DNA from: SIG603 sp964370115 | GTDB lineage: Bacteria; Bacillota; Clostridia; Oscillospirales; Acutalibacteraceae | Assembly (NCBI GenBank): GCA_964370115.1 | Contig: CAYJIA010000013.1 | Coordinates: forward strand, 1-44,260 | DNA: 44,260 bases | Direction of reading: 5' to 3' | Shown here: in pieces, positions 8,569 to 16,815 of the stretch | Layout: each line of letters opens with the position of its first letter | Numbering within the stretch: position 1 is the stretch's first letter | The notes under the pieces: model-generated | Databases searched by the model: none | Told to the model about the DNA's origin: nothing | What the model saw: only the letters and a program-made list of their open reading frames with translations | Translations under genes and position numbers: made by a program

Positions 8569-9285
8569 TCACTTGTTTTTATTGACTATTCTTGTGTCTG
8601 TTTCGCCTGTTTTTAGATTAATAAACCTTGTGAACAGTGAAACTTTATTATCTTCATTTAGGCTTTCCCAAATTTTATCCGTGAATTTCTCGATATTCGC
8701 ACAACCCATGTTTATAGGTTTTGGCTCACCCTCAAATGACGGAATTCTTGGGTCACCGTCACATTTATAAGTGTGAATAAAGTGTCCTAGTCCGGCTTTT
8801 TGTGTAAACTCAAAAAATTGTCTTTGACCATTTGTTTCATCGCCTTCACAAGTTTTTAGTATAGACATTTTATAGGTAAAGCTATCATCCTTTACTTCAA
8901 CTAAACCTGAAATTCTAGGAGTGAAATTAGGCGCATCTGGCTCAAATTCTCTTGTTCTTAGGGCATCTTCAAAGCTTTCACCCTTTTGCAAAAACTCATA
9001 AACAGTGTCGGTTTGATCTCCATTTGTCACTATGGTTTTATTGTCGATTGCTCTTACTGGTGCGTAAATTACAAGTGATGGGTCAGTTAGTTTTGCAGGG
9101 TCAAACGCCTCTGTTTTAATGCCGTCGTCGGTAAGTGCAAAAATACGATTTCTGCTGTTTTCGCTTCTACCCATGATGAAATACGCCATCATAGCATATT
9201 CGCCACATTTTGATGTACCTATGATAATTCCTCTGCCGGGATAATCATTTTCCGAAAGTTCTTTTCTAATACATAGTGTATCCAT
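8569..9285 (-). CDS. purO: IMP cyclohydrolase, PurO-like
   Basis: The 238-residue product resembles the archaeal-type IMP cyclohydrolase family (PurO), unrelated to the cyclohydrolase domain of PurH; it closes the ring of FAICAR to give IMP. Recognisable stretches are YPGRGIIIGTS near the N terminus, YPVRAID-like APVRAIDNKTIVTNGDQTD, and PNFTPRISG. Context supports the call: it lies directly upstream of an AICAR formyltransferase that lacks a cyclohydrolase domain, and no other gene here could do the last step. The start ATG 9285 overlaps nothing and is six bases after the purN stop, with AAGGAG partly inside the end of purN. Confidence 0.88.
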   Translation of the reverse strand: MDTLCIRKELSENDYPGRGIIIGTSKCGEYAMMAYFIMGRSENSRNRIFALTDDGIKTEAFDPAKLTDPSLVIYAPVRAIDNKTIVTNGDQTDTVYEFLQKGESFEDALRTREFEPDAPNFTPRISGLVEVKDDSFTYKMSILKTCEGDETNGQRQFFEFTQKAGLGHFIHTYKCDGDPRIPSFEGEPKPINMGCANIEKFTDKIWESLNEDNKVSLFTRFINLKTGETDTRIVNKNK

Positions 9286-9290
9286 TTTCC

Positions 9291-9917
9291 TTACTCCTTA
9301 ACTATAACTTTACTGTCTTTTACTTCAAGTTTTCCTTCACAAAACAGCGACACTGCCTTTGGCAAAAGTATCCATTCTGCTTCTTCCATTACTCTTTTTT
9401 GAAGAGTCTCTGGCGTGTCGTCGGTTTTTACTTCTACTGCTTTTTGCAGAATTATCGGCCCGCCGTCGCATTCTTCATTGACAAAATGCACTGTAGCGCC
9501 ACTTAGCTTTACACCTCGTTTTAACGCGCCCTCATGTACATGAAGCCCATAAAAGCCCTGTCCACAAAAAGACGGTATAAGCGCTGGGTGTACGTTTATA
9601 ATTTTATTTTCATATTCTTTGATAAATGTACCCGTGACTATAGTCATAAATCCTGCAAGCACTACAAAATCGATTTCGTGCTCTTTAAAAATTCTCACAA
9701 GCTCCTTGCTGTAATCTTCGGCACTCGTAAAGTTTTTTCTAGGAAGTGCAAAGGCTTTAATATTGGCATTTTCTGCCCTATTTAAAGCGAATACAGCTTC
9801 TTTACTTGAAACCACAAGCGAGAGCTTGCCACCTTTAATTTCGCCTTTTTTCTCGGCATCTATTAAAGTTTGCAGGTTTGTTCCTCCACCTGAGACAAGA
9901 ACAGCAATCTTTACCAC
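9291..9917 (-). CDS. purN: Phosphoribosylglycinamide formyltransferase (GAR transformylase)
   Basis: PurN uses 10-formyl-tetrahydrofolate to formylate GAR, the third purine step. The N terminus IAVLVSGGGTNLQ is the phosphate-binding signature. The catalytic triad is visible as Asn108 and His110 in INVHPALIPSF and Asp151 in CDGGPII. At 208 residues it is full length. It overlaps the end of purM by seven bases, indicating coupled translation, and is followed six bases later by the purO-like gene. Confidence 0.97.
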   Translation of the reverse strand: MVKIAVLVSGGGTNLQTLIDAEKKGEIKGGKLSLVVSSKEAVFALNRAENANIKAFALPRKNFTSAEDYSKELVRIFKEHEIDFVVLAGFMTIVTGTFIKEYENKIINVHPALIPSFCGQGFYGLHVHEGALKRGVKLSGATVHFVNEECDGGPIILQKAVEVKTDDTPETLQKRVMEEAEWILLPKAVSLFCEGKLEVKDSKVIVKE

Positions 9918-10948
9918 AAGATTACCCCCTCGTTACCCTCTACTATTTCACCTATTATAAATGCATTTTCGCCTGTTTCTTTAATAGCGTCAACTGCTTT
10001 TTGCGCATCGCCTTTAGCAACTGCCATGCAAATTCCAAGTCCCATGTTAAATGTGTTGTACATGTCTCTTTCTGGAATATTTCCAACTTTTTCGATAAGC
10101 GAGAATATTGCAGGTTTTGGAATAGCCGATTTTTCAACTTTAGCTGTAAGTCCGTCTTTTAACATACGTGGGATATTCTCTTGAAATCCGCCGCCTGTTA
10201 TGTGAGAAATAGCCTTTACATCGGCTTTATCTATTGCATTTAAAACTGATTTTACATAAATTCTTGTAGGAGTTAAAAGTGCCTCTCCTAAAGTACATCC
10301 TAGCTCGTCATAGTGCACATTTATATTTTCTTCATTTACATCAAAAACTTTTCTAACAAGAGAAAATCCGTTTGAGTGCACGCCAGATGAAGCTATACCG
10401 ATAAGCACATCTCCTGCTGCTAGATTTTTACCGTCTATGATTTCTTCTTTATCAACCATACCGACTGTAAAGCCTGCGATATCATAGTCATGCTCAGGCA
10501 TAACACCTGGATGCTCTGCGGTTTCGCCGCCTACAAGCGCACAGTTTGACTGCACGCAACCCTCGGCAACACCTGCAACAATTTGCTCAATTTTTTCGGG
10601 AAAGTTTTTTCCACATGCTATATAGTCAAGGAAAAACAAAGGTTTTGCCCCACAGCAAATTACGTCGTTTACACACATCGCAACAGAGTCTATGCCTATT
10701 GTGTCGTGCTTGTCCATAAGCATTGCAATTTGCAGTTTTGTTCCTACACCATCTGTGCCAGACACCAATACAGGCTCTTTCATTCCTTTTACATCTGGTG
10801 CAAAAAGTCCGCCAAATCCGCCAATACCCGATACAACACCCGGTATCATTGTTCTTTTTATATGCTTTTTCATAAGCTCTACAGATTCATAACCCGCTGT
10901 TACGTCTACGCCTGCATTTTTATAACTCTCGCTAAAACTGTTCTTCAT
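9911..10948 (-). CDS. purM: Phosphoribosylformylglycinamidine cyclo-ligase (AIR synthetase)
   Basis: PurM converts FGAM to AIR with ATP, the fifth purine step. Clear signatures are GTDGVGTK at 64-71 and GGETAEHPG at 140-148. The length, 345 residues, is normal. The start ATG 10948 has AAGGGAAAG upstream and lies 26 bases after the stop of the M29 aminopeptidase gene. The end overlaps purN by seven bases. The genes for the steps just before and after it (purL, purC, purF) are not in this window. Confidence 0.97.
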   Translation of the reverse strand: MKNSFSESYKNAGVDVTAGYESVELMKKHIKRTMIPGVVSGIGGFGGLFAPDVKGMKEPVLVSGTDGVGTKLQIAMLMDKHDTIGIDSVAMCVNDVICCGAKPLFFLDYIACGKNFPEKIEQIVAGVAEGCVQSNCALVGGETAEHPGVMPEHDYDIAGFTVGMVDKEEIIDGKNLAAGDVLIGIASSGVHSNGFSLVRKVFDVNEENINVHYDELGCTLGEALLTPTRIYVKSVLNAIDKADVKAISHITGGGFQENIPRMLKDGLTAKVEKSAIPKPAIFSLIEKVGNIPERDMYNTFNMGLGICMAVAKGDAQKAVDAIKETGENAFIIGEIVEGNEGVILW

Positions 10949-10974
10949 TTTCTTTCCCTTTCTTCATTAAAAGC

Positions 10975-12204
10975 TTAAATTGCCCAGTTACCATTTCTAA
11001 ATATCGCTACAGCTTTTCCGTCTCTTGTGTAGCCGTCTATATCCATATCTTCTGTACCTATCATAAAATCAAGATGTAAGATAGAATCATTAATGCCTTT
11101 TTCAGCTAGCTCCTCTTTGCTCATCTCTTCGAAACCTTTAACGCTTGAAGAAAAACCTTTGCCTATAGCAAGGTGACAACTTGCATTTTCATCAAACAAA
11201 GTATTATAAAATAATAAATTTGATTTTGATATTGCAGAGTCATATGGAATAAGTGCAACTTCGCCTAGCATAGCCGAGCCTTCGTCCATGCCTATAAGCT
11301 TGCCTAAAAGCTCTTCGCCTTGTTTTGCGCTCCACTCTACTGCTTTTCCGTTTTTAAATGTGATAGAAAATTCATCGATAAGTTGTCCATTTGTAGAAAG
11401 TGGTTTTGCAGACACTACCGTGCCCTCTGCCTTGCCTTTTAAAGGACTTACAAAAACTTCTTCAGTCGGCATATTAGGATTAAAGAAAGTTCCGTTTTCT
11501 ATCGTGTCTCCACCGCCACACCATACGCAGTTATCAATTAACCAACATTTAAAGTCTGTACCCTTTGAGTTTTTCATATGCACATATTCAAAGTTATAGT
11601 CTGTTAGAAGTTTTGATTTTTCTTGCAAAGTAGCGTTGTGAGTTTCCCACTCTTTTACAGGGTCATTGTCATCACTAATTCTAACCGCTTTAAAAATAGC
11701 TTCCCAAAGCATCTCCACAGCCTTAGATCCTCTTTCGCCTGGGAATATTTTCTTTGACCATTTTACAGAAGGTACTGCAACTATCGTCCACTGGTTTTTG
11801 CCGTCCCATGCTTCTCTAAATGGCTTTAAAACTTTCATTCTGGCTACATTTGCCTTTTGCATTTTCTCGACATTAACGCCTTTTAGTCCGTCAGGGTCGT
11901 TTGAAACTATGTGTATCATTGCAGGGCCGTCGTCCACTGTAAGCTGAGCCCTTGCTTTTTCCCACTCAGTAACTTTTGATAAAGTCGTAACGCTTTCGTT
12001 TTTAAACTTAAGTTTATCTACATCTTGATACGACCAATCGACTCTAACCCATTTTGCGCCTGCCTTGTATGCCTCGTCGACCACAAGTTTTGCAAATTCA
12101 TATTGCTCTACCGCGCAGTTTATTACTACACCTTGCTTTTTTTGAACATTTGCACCCATTCTTACAATAAGCCTTGCATATTTTCTTAAAAGTGTTTTTT
12201 TCAT
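10975..12204 (-). CDS. Aminopeptidase, M29 family (AmpS/PepS type)
   Basis: M29 enzymes are cytoplasmic dinuclear metalloaminopeptidases that release N-terminal residues. The five metal ligands known for the family can be placed: Glu249 in MPTEEVF, Glu315 in LGEVAL, His344 in NASCHLAIG, and His377 and Asp379 in LHLDFMIGT, each one residue off the Thermus enzyme numbering. The 409-residue length matches. The start has AGGAG eight bases upstream. Oddly, it lies between purE and purM, 20 bases after purE and 26 before purM, where purC and purF would be expected. Co-transcription with purine genes is likely from spacing; a functional link is not obvious. Confidence 0.93.
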   Translation of the reverse strand: MKKTLLRKYARLIVRMGANVQKKQGVVINCAVEQYEFAKLVVDEAYKAGAKWVRVDWSYQDVDKLKFKNESVTTLSKVTEWEKARAQLTVDDGPAMIHIVSNDPDGLKGVNVEKMQKANVARMKVLKPFREAWDGKNQWTIVAVPSVKWSKKIFPGERGSKAVEMLWEAIFKAVRISDDNDPVKEWETHNATLQEKSKLLTDYNFEYVHMKNSKGTDFKCWLIDNCVWCGGGDTIENGTFFNPNMPTEEVFVSPLKGKAEGTVVSAKPLSTNGQLIDEFSITFKNGKAVEWSAKQGEELLGKLIGMDEGSAMLGEVALIPYDSAISKSNLLFYNTLFDENASCHLAIGKGFSSSVKGFEEMSKEELAEKGINDSILHLDFMIGTEDMDIDGYTRDGKAVAIFRNGNWAI

Positions 12205-12223
12205 CTATTTTTCTCCTAAACGA

Positions 12224-12724
12224 TTAAAGTGCATTTACTTTTTCTTGTAACGCCTTGTCTTTGCTTAAAACGCCCTCGACCATTGCTGCTTTGTGCTCGT
12301 CAAGTTTTTTAGCTATACTCTCATCGCTTAAGGCAAGCATTTGCGCTGCTAGAAGAGCTGCATTATCTGCACCGTCTATTGCAACTGTTGCAACAGGAAT
12401 ACCCGCAGGCATTTGAACTGTAGCTAAAAGTGCGTCAAGTCCGTCTAAAGTTGAAGACTTTACAGGAATGCCTATTACAGGCAAAATTGTATGTGCTGCT
12501 AAAACTCCGCCTAGGTGAGCCGCTTTACCCGCAGCCGCTATAATAACTCCAAAACCGTTTTTTACAGCATTCTCAGAAAACTCTGCTGCATGGTGTGGTG
12601 TTCTGTGTGCAGACATAACTTTAACTTCTACTGGAATACCCATGTCCTTTAGTCTTTTAACTGCTGGTGATACCACTGGAAAATCGCTGTCGCTACCCAT
12701 AATAATTGCTACTTTTTTACTCAT
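12224..12724 (-). CDS. purE: N5-carboxyaminoimidazole ribonucleotide mutase, PurE class I
   Basis: PurE converts N5-CAIR to CAIR. The N terminus VAIIMGSDSDFPV and the SAHRTPHH motif (residues 38-45) are diagnostic. The 166-residue length is normal for class I. The open frame can be read from a GTG at 12742, but ATG 12724 has GGAGT six bases upstream and matches the usual N terminus, so it is preferred. It is the first gene of the minus-strand purine operon: a good sigma-A promoter lies about 110 bases upstream. No purK is in the window. Confidence 0.96.
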   Translation of the reverse strand: MSKKVAIIMGSDSDFPVVSPAVKRLKDMGIPVEVKVMSAHRTPHHAAEFSENAVKNGFGVIIAAAGKAAHLGGVLAAHTILPVIGIPVKSSTLDGLDALLATVQMPAGIPVATVAIDGADNAALLAAQMLALSDESIAKKLDEHKAAMVEGVLSKDKALQEKVNAL

Positions 12725-12740
12725 AATAATACTCCATTCC

Positions 12741-12756
12741 ACCGCTTAATATCGGT
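12741..12756 (-). other. Small hairpin next to the purE ribosome binding site
   Basis: On the minus strand, ACCG-ATATTAAG-CGGT folds as a four-pair stem just upstream of the purE ribosome binding site. A near-identical element, GCCG-ATTAAG-CGGC, sits before the 65-residue protein gene at 19819-19832. The outer pair differs but stays complementary. Too short to be sure it means anything. Confidence 0.3.
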
Positions 12757-12829
12757 ATAAACTTTATTTAATTTAAAATAAATTGTTATTTTATTCCAAG
12801 GTTTTAAATCACATTAAACCTCAACTTAT

Positions 12830-12858
12830 ATTTTACGCAATTTTAACTATTTTTTCAA
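12830..12858 (-). promoter_or_regulatory. Sigma-A promoter of the purine operon with an overlapping inverted repeat
   Basis: On the minus strand, TTGAAA (12853-12858) and TAAAAT (12830-12835) are separated by exactly 17 bases. An inverted repeat AAGTGTT/AACACTT (arms 12876-12882 and 12857-12863) overlaps the -35 box and could be an operator. The leader of about 95 bases has a short AGGTTT/AAACCT hairpin. I see no purine riboswitch core in it. Confidence 0.7.
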
Positions 12859-12910
12859 GTGTTTTTTTGCAAGTTAACACTTTTGTTATTATTTATCTTT
12901 ATAGATTTAC

Positions 12911-12955
12911 AAATAAAAAAAGACAAACTGCATTTTATTGCCGATTGTCTTTTAA
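12911..12955 (-). terminator. Intrinsic terminator of the HD-domain gene
   Basis: On the minus strand AAAAGACAA (arm 12945-12953) pairs with TTGTCTTTT (arm 12918-12926), with a short inner GCA/TGC stem, and is followed by a T-rich tail. The stop codon of the HD-domain gene lies inside the left arm. Confidence 0.8.
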
Positions 12956-14904
12956 AATATTCTGTCTGGCGCCTTTGTTGCATCAATTTGCGCAGATTTA
13001 TCAAAACAAGAATAGTATATGTCGTATCTATAATTTTTTATGACATCCGCTATTAAATTTCTAAGCTCTTCGTTTTCTTTAAGAAGCTTTGCAATAGTCG
13101 GGTTGTACCTTGTTCCGGCATAAAGCTCAAACTCGTCTATAACTTCATCAAGCTCTTTAACAAAAGCATAGCTTCGCCCTACACCGTCAGTAGCTGCATC
13201 TATGCAGTCCGCTATTGTGATTACGTCTATAATAGGTTTAACTTTTGATTTTAGGTTATCAAACTCCACAGGATATCCATTTTTTCCATCGAAATCCTTA
13301 TGATGCCCGAGTGCCACCTCGACTATCGAGGCAAAAACTTGGTTTGTTTCTATAAAACCTAAATCCGAAATTTTGTCGTGCACATTCAAATTTTGTGTAA
13401 CTTTTCCATCTTTTACTCCAACCGCAATAAAATCACAAATTGCCGATGGATGGCACTTTATCATTTTAAATTCTATGTCGTTTAGCTTTCTTGCATAAAA
13501 AGAAACCAAATGTGAGTACACGATTTTACCCATATCATGGGCAAGACCCGAAAACCATACAAATTTAATTATTTCGTCCGCTTCTTCTACCACATGCTTG
13601 ACAGAGTTCATTTCTGGAAGACCGATAAATTCTTGCGGATAGTACTTTAGTACAAATTCTGCAATAATGGTGGCAATTTTCGCCACCATTACCGAGTGCA
13701 CATAGGTCGGTTTATGCCTGTATATTGTGATATCCAAAAGCAAGGTTAAAAAACCTAAATCGTCGTATACACTCGCGCTTCCATGTACAAATCCCGTCAA
13801 AATATTCGAGGCGTATTTAGGCGATATGTCGTGTGGCATATTTTCTACATACTCTTTTACCTGTTCTTCCATTTTCCTAATTCTCTCAATTTGCAAGCTG
13901 TTTTTTAAACTGTCTTCACCATACCTAGAGTAGAAGAAATATAATGCAGAAAAGTGTATTTTACTGTAAATCGTGTCATAAGAATATCCATCGCCACTAT
14001 TCAAAAATCTATCATATAAATAAGCTTTTAACTCGTTCACACTAATTAAGCCGCAGTGATACGACACACATTTTTTGTAGTACCCTACCTTTACATCTAC
14101 TGAATTATAATCGTTGGTTTTTATATCTGTATTTTTTTGCAGTTTAGATTCTAAATAGCATACAGAATCATACACTTCTTTCTTTTTCTCTTCGTCTACA
14201 AGCGAGGAGTATATGGCGTCTCGCATAATAGTGAGCCCACTAGTAACAAAATTCTCATTTATATTCCAAAAAAAAGCATCCCACGGGAAGTCTGGATCTA
14301 CTTTCATTGCCACATTTTCCCAAAAGTCTTTGGCTTTTTTAACCTTATAACTCTTATGTTTGAAATCTCCATACCCGGAATTTAAACATCTATTCGCAAA
14401 TGATTTTGCTATTAGGTTTCTTGTCTCTTTCTTAAAACTTTCATACCTATCTGCATAAGAAATTATCTTTTCATAACATTCTTCTGCCTCTTTTTTGTAG
14501 AGTTTTGGCGCCATGTAATGAATTATCAATCCCTTATAAAACAAATTTTTAATCAGCAACTCATCGTCTTTTTTATCCTCGGCATAAATAATTATCGCTT
14601 CTCTTATGTCAAAAGCTAGTCCTCTGTCTATATTTTCGACATAGCCTGAAAGTTTGTCTGCAAATGCGTCAAACTCTAAAACTTCTTCACGGGAAAATCT
14701 AGTAGGTTCTTCTAAAAAAGGGACAACAGATAATTTTATAGTTTCGTTTATATGGTTAATTTTTTCTCTGAGTTTTGTGCCGCGATCTTTGAGCACTTGT
14801 TCCACATTTTTGCGAGTTATTCCCTTTGCATCACTAAATTGGTCGTTTGCAATGTCAAAGTACTCTATTTCAGAGTCCATTATATCTAAAAACTCTTTTC
14901 TCAT
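12952..14904 (-). CDS. HD-GYP-like metal-dependent phosphohydrolase with helical N-terminal region
   Basis: The C-terminal third (about residues 395-600) keeps the ligand pattern of HD-GYP domains: His403, His456-Asp457 in LAHDMGKI, His485-Pro486, His534-His535, DGKNGYP at 539-545 and Asp566 in IADCIDAATDG. HD-GYP proteins hydrolyse cyclic di-GMP or related cyclic dinucleotides. The GYP tripeptide is intact, but the spacing before HPS is longer than usual. Residues 1-390 are charged and helical with no signal peptide or membrane span and no receiver or PAS domain that I recognise. An extended -10 promoter lies just upstream and a terminator directly follows, so it is a single-gene unit. Whether it is catalytically active is unknown. 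Confidence 0.8.
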   Translation of the reverse strand: MRKEFLDIMDSEIEYFDIANDQFSDAKGITRKNVEQVLKDRGTKLREKINHINETIKLSVVPFLEEPTRFSREEVLEFDAFADKLSGYVENIDRGLAFDIREAIIIYAEDKKDDELLIKNLFYKGLIIHYMAPKLYKKEAEECYEKIISYADRYESFKKETRNLIAKSFANRCLNSGYGDFKHKSYKVKKAKDFWENVAMKVDPDFPWDAFFWNINENFVTSGLTIMRDAIYSSLVDEEKKKEVYDSVCYLESKLQKNTDIKTNDYNSVDVKVGYYKKCVSYHCGLISVNELKAYLYDRFLNSGDGYSYDTIYSKIHFSALYFFYSRYGEDSLKNSLQIERIRKMEEQVKEYVENMPHDISPKYASNILTGFVHGSASVYDDLGFLTLLLDITIYRHKPTYVHSVMVAKIATIIAEFVLKYYPQEFIGLPEMNSVKHVVEEADEIIKFVWFSGLAHDMGKIVYSHLVSFYARKLNDIEFKMIKCHPSAICDFIAVGVKDGKVTQNLNVHDKISDLGFIETNQVFASIVEVALGHHKDFDGKNGYPVEFDNLKSKVKPIIDVITIADCIDAATDGVGRSYAFVKELDEVIDEFELYAGTRYNPTIAKLLKENEELRNLIADVIKNYRYDIYYSCFDKSAQIDATKAPDRIF

Positions 14905-14948
14905 CTTAAATCCCCCCTTCTTAAAAAATACATACTGTCTTACCTTGT

Positions 14949-14957
14949 ATTATATCA
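14949..14957 (-). promoter_or_regulatory. Extended -10 promoter of the HD-GYP-like gene
   Basis: The minus strand reads TGATATAAT, a perfect -10 box with the extended TGN element, about 45 bases upstream of the start codon at 14904. No convincing -35 hexamer is present, as is common for extended -10 promoters. The ribosome binding site is AAGGGGGG. Confidence 0.6.
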
Positions 14958-15007
14958 TAAATTTCAAAAAAATAAAGGGATTTTCGCTGTAATTTTGACT
15001 AAAAATT

Positions 15008-15040
15008 CAAAAAAAGCTTCCACTTTTTTTAGTGGAAGCC
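15008..15040 (-). terminator. Intrinsic terminator after the M3 peptidase gene
   Basis: On the minus strand GCTTCCACT (15031-15039) pairs with AGTGGAAGC (15016-15024) around an A-rich loop, followed by a run of seven T. It lies about ten bases past the M3 peptidase stop. Confidence 0.88.
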
Positions 15041-15050
15041 TTTTTGCAAA

Positions 15051-16739
15051 TTAAACTTGGTTTTCTTCTATCCAAGTTTTTAGTCCGTCAACGATTTTTT
15101 TGATTGAACCCTCTTCAAGTGGTGAGTTAAACCCTGTTGTCTTTATGATGTCGACAAAAGTTTTTGACCCGCCAAGTTTTAGGAAATCAAAATACATTTT
15201 AAGCGCTTTATCCCAGTCTTGTAGCGAAAGGGCAAAGAACTGTAAAGCCATAGTTTGAGCCATTGAATAGTCAATGTAATAGAATGGATAGTGGTAGACA
15301 TGAAGTTGTCTTTGCCAGCCTGCACCGCGTGAGTAAAACGGAATGTCCGCATGGTCTACCCCTGGTCTAAACTTGCTTTCTACTTCTAGCCATTTTTGAT
15401 GTCTTTCATCAGGTGTTAAATCTGGATTTAGATAAATTTCCTCTTGGAAATGGTCGACTTGACAGCCGTAAGGGATAAACACCAGTGCATCTTCTGTATG
15501 TGAAATTTCGTATTTTTTTGTTTGGTCTTTAAAGAACAGGTGATGCCAAGGTGCTGTCAAGAACTCCATTGACATAGAGTGAGTTTCCGCAATTTCCATT
15601 GAATAATCTGTCATCATTTCAAGTGGGAAATCTCTCATATTTCTGTATCCTGCAAGCGCATGTCCTGCCTCGTGAGTTAAGACGTCTACGTCTCCTGCTG
15701 TGCCATTAAAGTTTGAGAATATGAATGGATATTTATACTCCATAAAACTTGTGCAGTATCCGCCTGGTCGTTTGCCGTCTTTTGAAAGCACGTCGAACAA
15801 GTCGTTTTCATACATAAGCGTGATAAACTCTTTTGTCTCTGGTGACATTTCCTCATACATTTTACGTCCTGCCGCCATAATCTCATCACTTGTAGCTTGA
15901 GGAGTAGCCGCGCCGTCTTTGTATGTCAAAAGCAAGTCATAGGCTTTTAAATCATCTATACCTATACGTTTCTTTTGTCTTTCTCTTATCTCGTTTACAA
16001 CTGGAACAATTTGGTCAATTACTTGCTTTTTAAAGACTGCAACATCGTCTTTTGTGTAGCAGTTTCTTCCCATACGCATATAGCCAAGCTCTACATAATT
16101 GTCATAACCTAATGCTTTTGCCTGTGCTGTACGGTTTTTTACAAGTTTATCAAAAATTTCGTCAAATTCTTTTTGTACAGAGTCAAACGCCTCGCCCTCG
16201 GCTTTAAAAGCGTCAATTCTTGTTTGTCTGTCTGTACTTTGTTTATATGGCCCTAACATAGGGATAGGCATTTTTTCGCCTCTGAACTCTGCTTGTAAGT
16301 TAGCGTAAATATCGCTGTACTGTTGTACAAGTTTTCCCTCTTCAGCCACTAAATCCATAATAGCAGGTGAGAAAGATTTAACTTCAAGGTCAGCATTGAT
16401 AAATGGTACTTCACCTATTATCTCTTTTAGCTCTTCTTTATACTTTGAATTTATAATAGCATCGTTAATCTCAACTGTTTTCTCTTGCACCACAGGTCTT
16501 GACTTGATGTAAAAATCCATTTCGTCTTTATAGAATTTATCTTTTGTATCAACTGAATTTCTAACATGTGCAATCGAATGATTTGTAGCGTATTCACATC
16601 TTGCATCTTCATACTTAAGCAAAACTTCATACTGCTCTTTAGCGCTTTTAGCCTCGTTAAATTCAACTACTAGTTCGTCAATTTTTTTTACAAGAGCGTC
16701 GATATCGGCTCTTTTATAAGGTAGCTCTGAAAATTTCAT
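15051..16739 (-). CDS. Oligoendopeptidase, M3 family
   Basis: M3 oligoendopeptidases (PepF type) are cytoplasmic zinc enzymes that cut short imported peptides. The zinc motif HEAGH is at 356-360 in VLTHEAGHALAGY, with the third ligand Glu385 in MEIAETHSMSMEF. The protein is 562 residues, the size of the clostridial M3 group, and has no signal peptide. The start has GGGGAA upstream. It follows tldE-tldD with a 76-base gap that holds a possible promoter (16781-16809), and is closed by a terminator. Together with the oligopeptide transporter nearby it suggests intracellular use of imported peptides. Confidence 0.93.
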   Translation of the reverse strand: MKFSELPYKRADIDALVKKIDELVVEFNEAKSAKEQYEVLLKYEDARCEYATNHSIAHVRNSVDTKDKFYKDEMDFYIKSRPVVQEKTVEINDAIINSKYKEELKEIIGEVPFINADLEVKSFSPAIMDLVAEEGKLVQQYSDIYANLQAEFRGEKMPIPMLGPYKQSTDRQTRIDAFKAEGEAFDSVQKEFDEIFDKLVKNRTAQAKALGYDNYVELGYMRMGRNCYTKDDVAVFKKQVIDQIVPVVNEIRERQKKRIGIDDLKAYDLLLTYKDGAATPQATSDEIMAAGRKMYEEMSPETKEFITLMYENDLFDVLSKDGKRPGGYCTSFMEYKYPFIFSNFNGTAGDVDVLTHEAGHALAGYRNMRDFPLEMMTDYSMEIAETHSMSMEFLTAPWHHLFFKDQTKKYEISHTEDALVFIPYGCQVDHFQEEIYLNPDLTPDERHQKWLEVESKFRPGVDHADIPFYSRGAGWQRQLHVYHYPFYYIDYSMAQTMALQFFALSLQDWDKALKMYFDFLKLGGSKTFVDIIKTTGFNSPLEEGSIKKIVDGLKTWIEENQV

Positions 16740-16780
16740 TTGTTATTCCCCTTTTTAATTTATACTTGTTTTTGACTGTC

Positions 16781-16809
16781 TTATTACTTATTATTACCAT
16801 AATTTTCAA
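16781..16809 (-). promoter_or_regulatory. Possible promoter of the M3 peptidase gene
   Basis: Minus strand: TTGAAA (16804-16809), 17 bases, then TAATAA (16781-16786), which matches the -10 consensus at four positions. It begins a few bases past the tldE stop. Weak; the gene may instead be read from the tldD-tldE transcript. Confidence 0.4.
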
Positions 16810-16815
16810 AATTTA

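Noticed and set aside
12725..12829. Purine riboswitch before purE
   Set aside because: The leader is only about 95 bases and lacks the conserved junction and loop-loop sequences of the purine aptamer.
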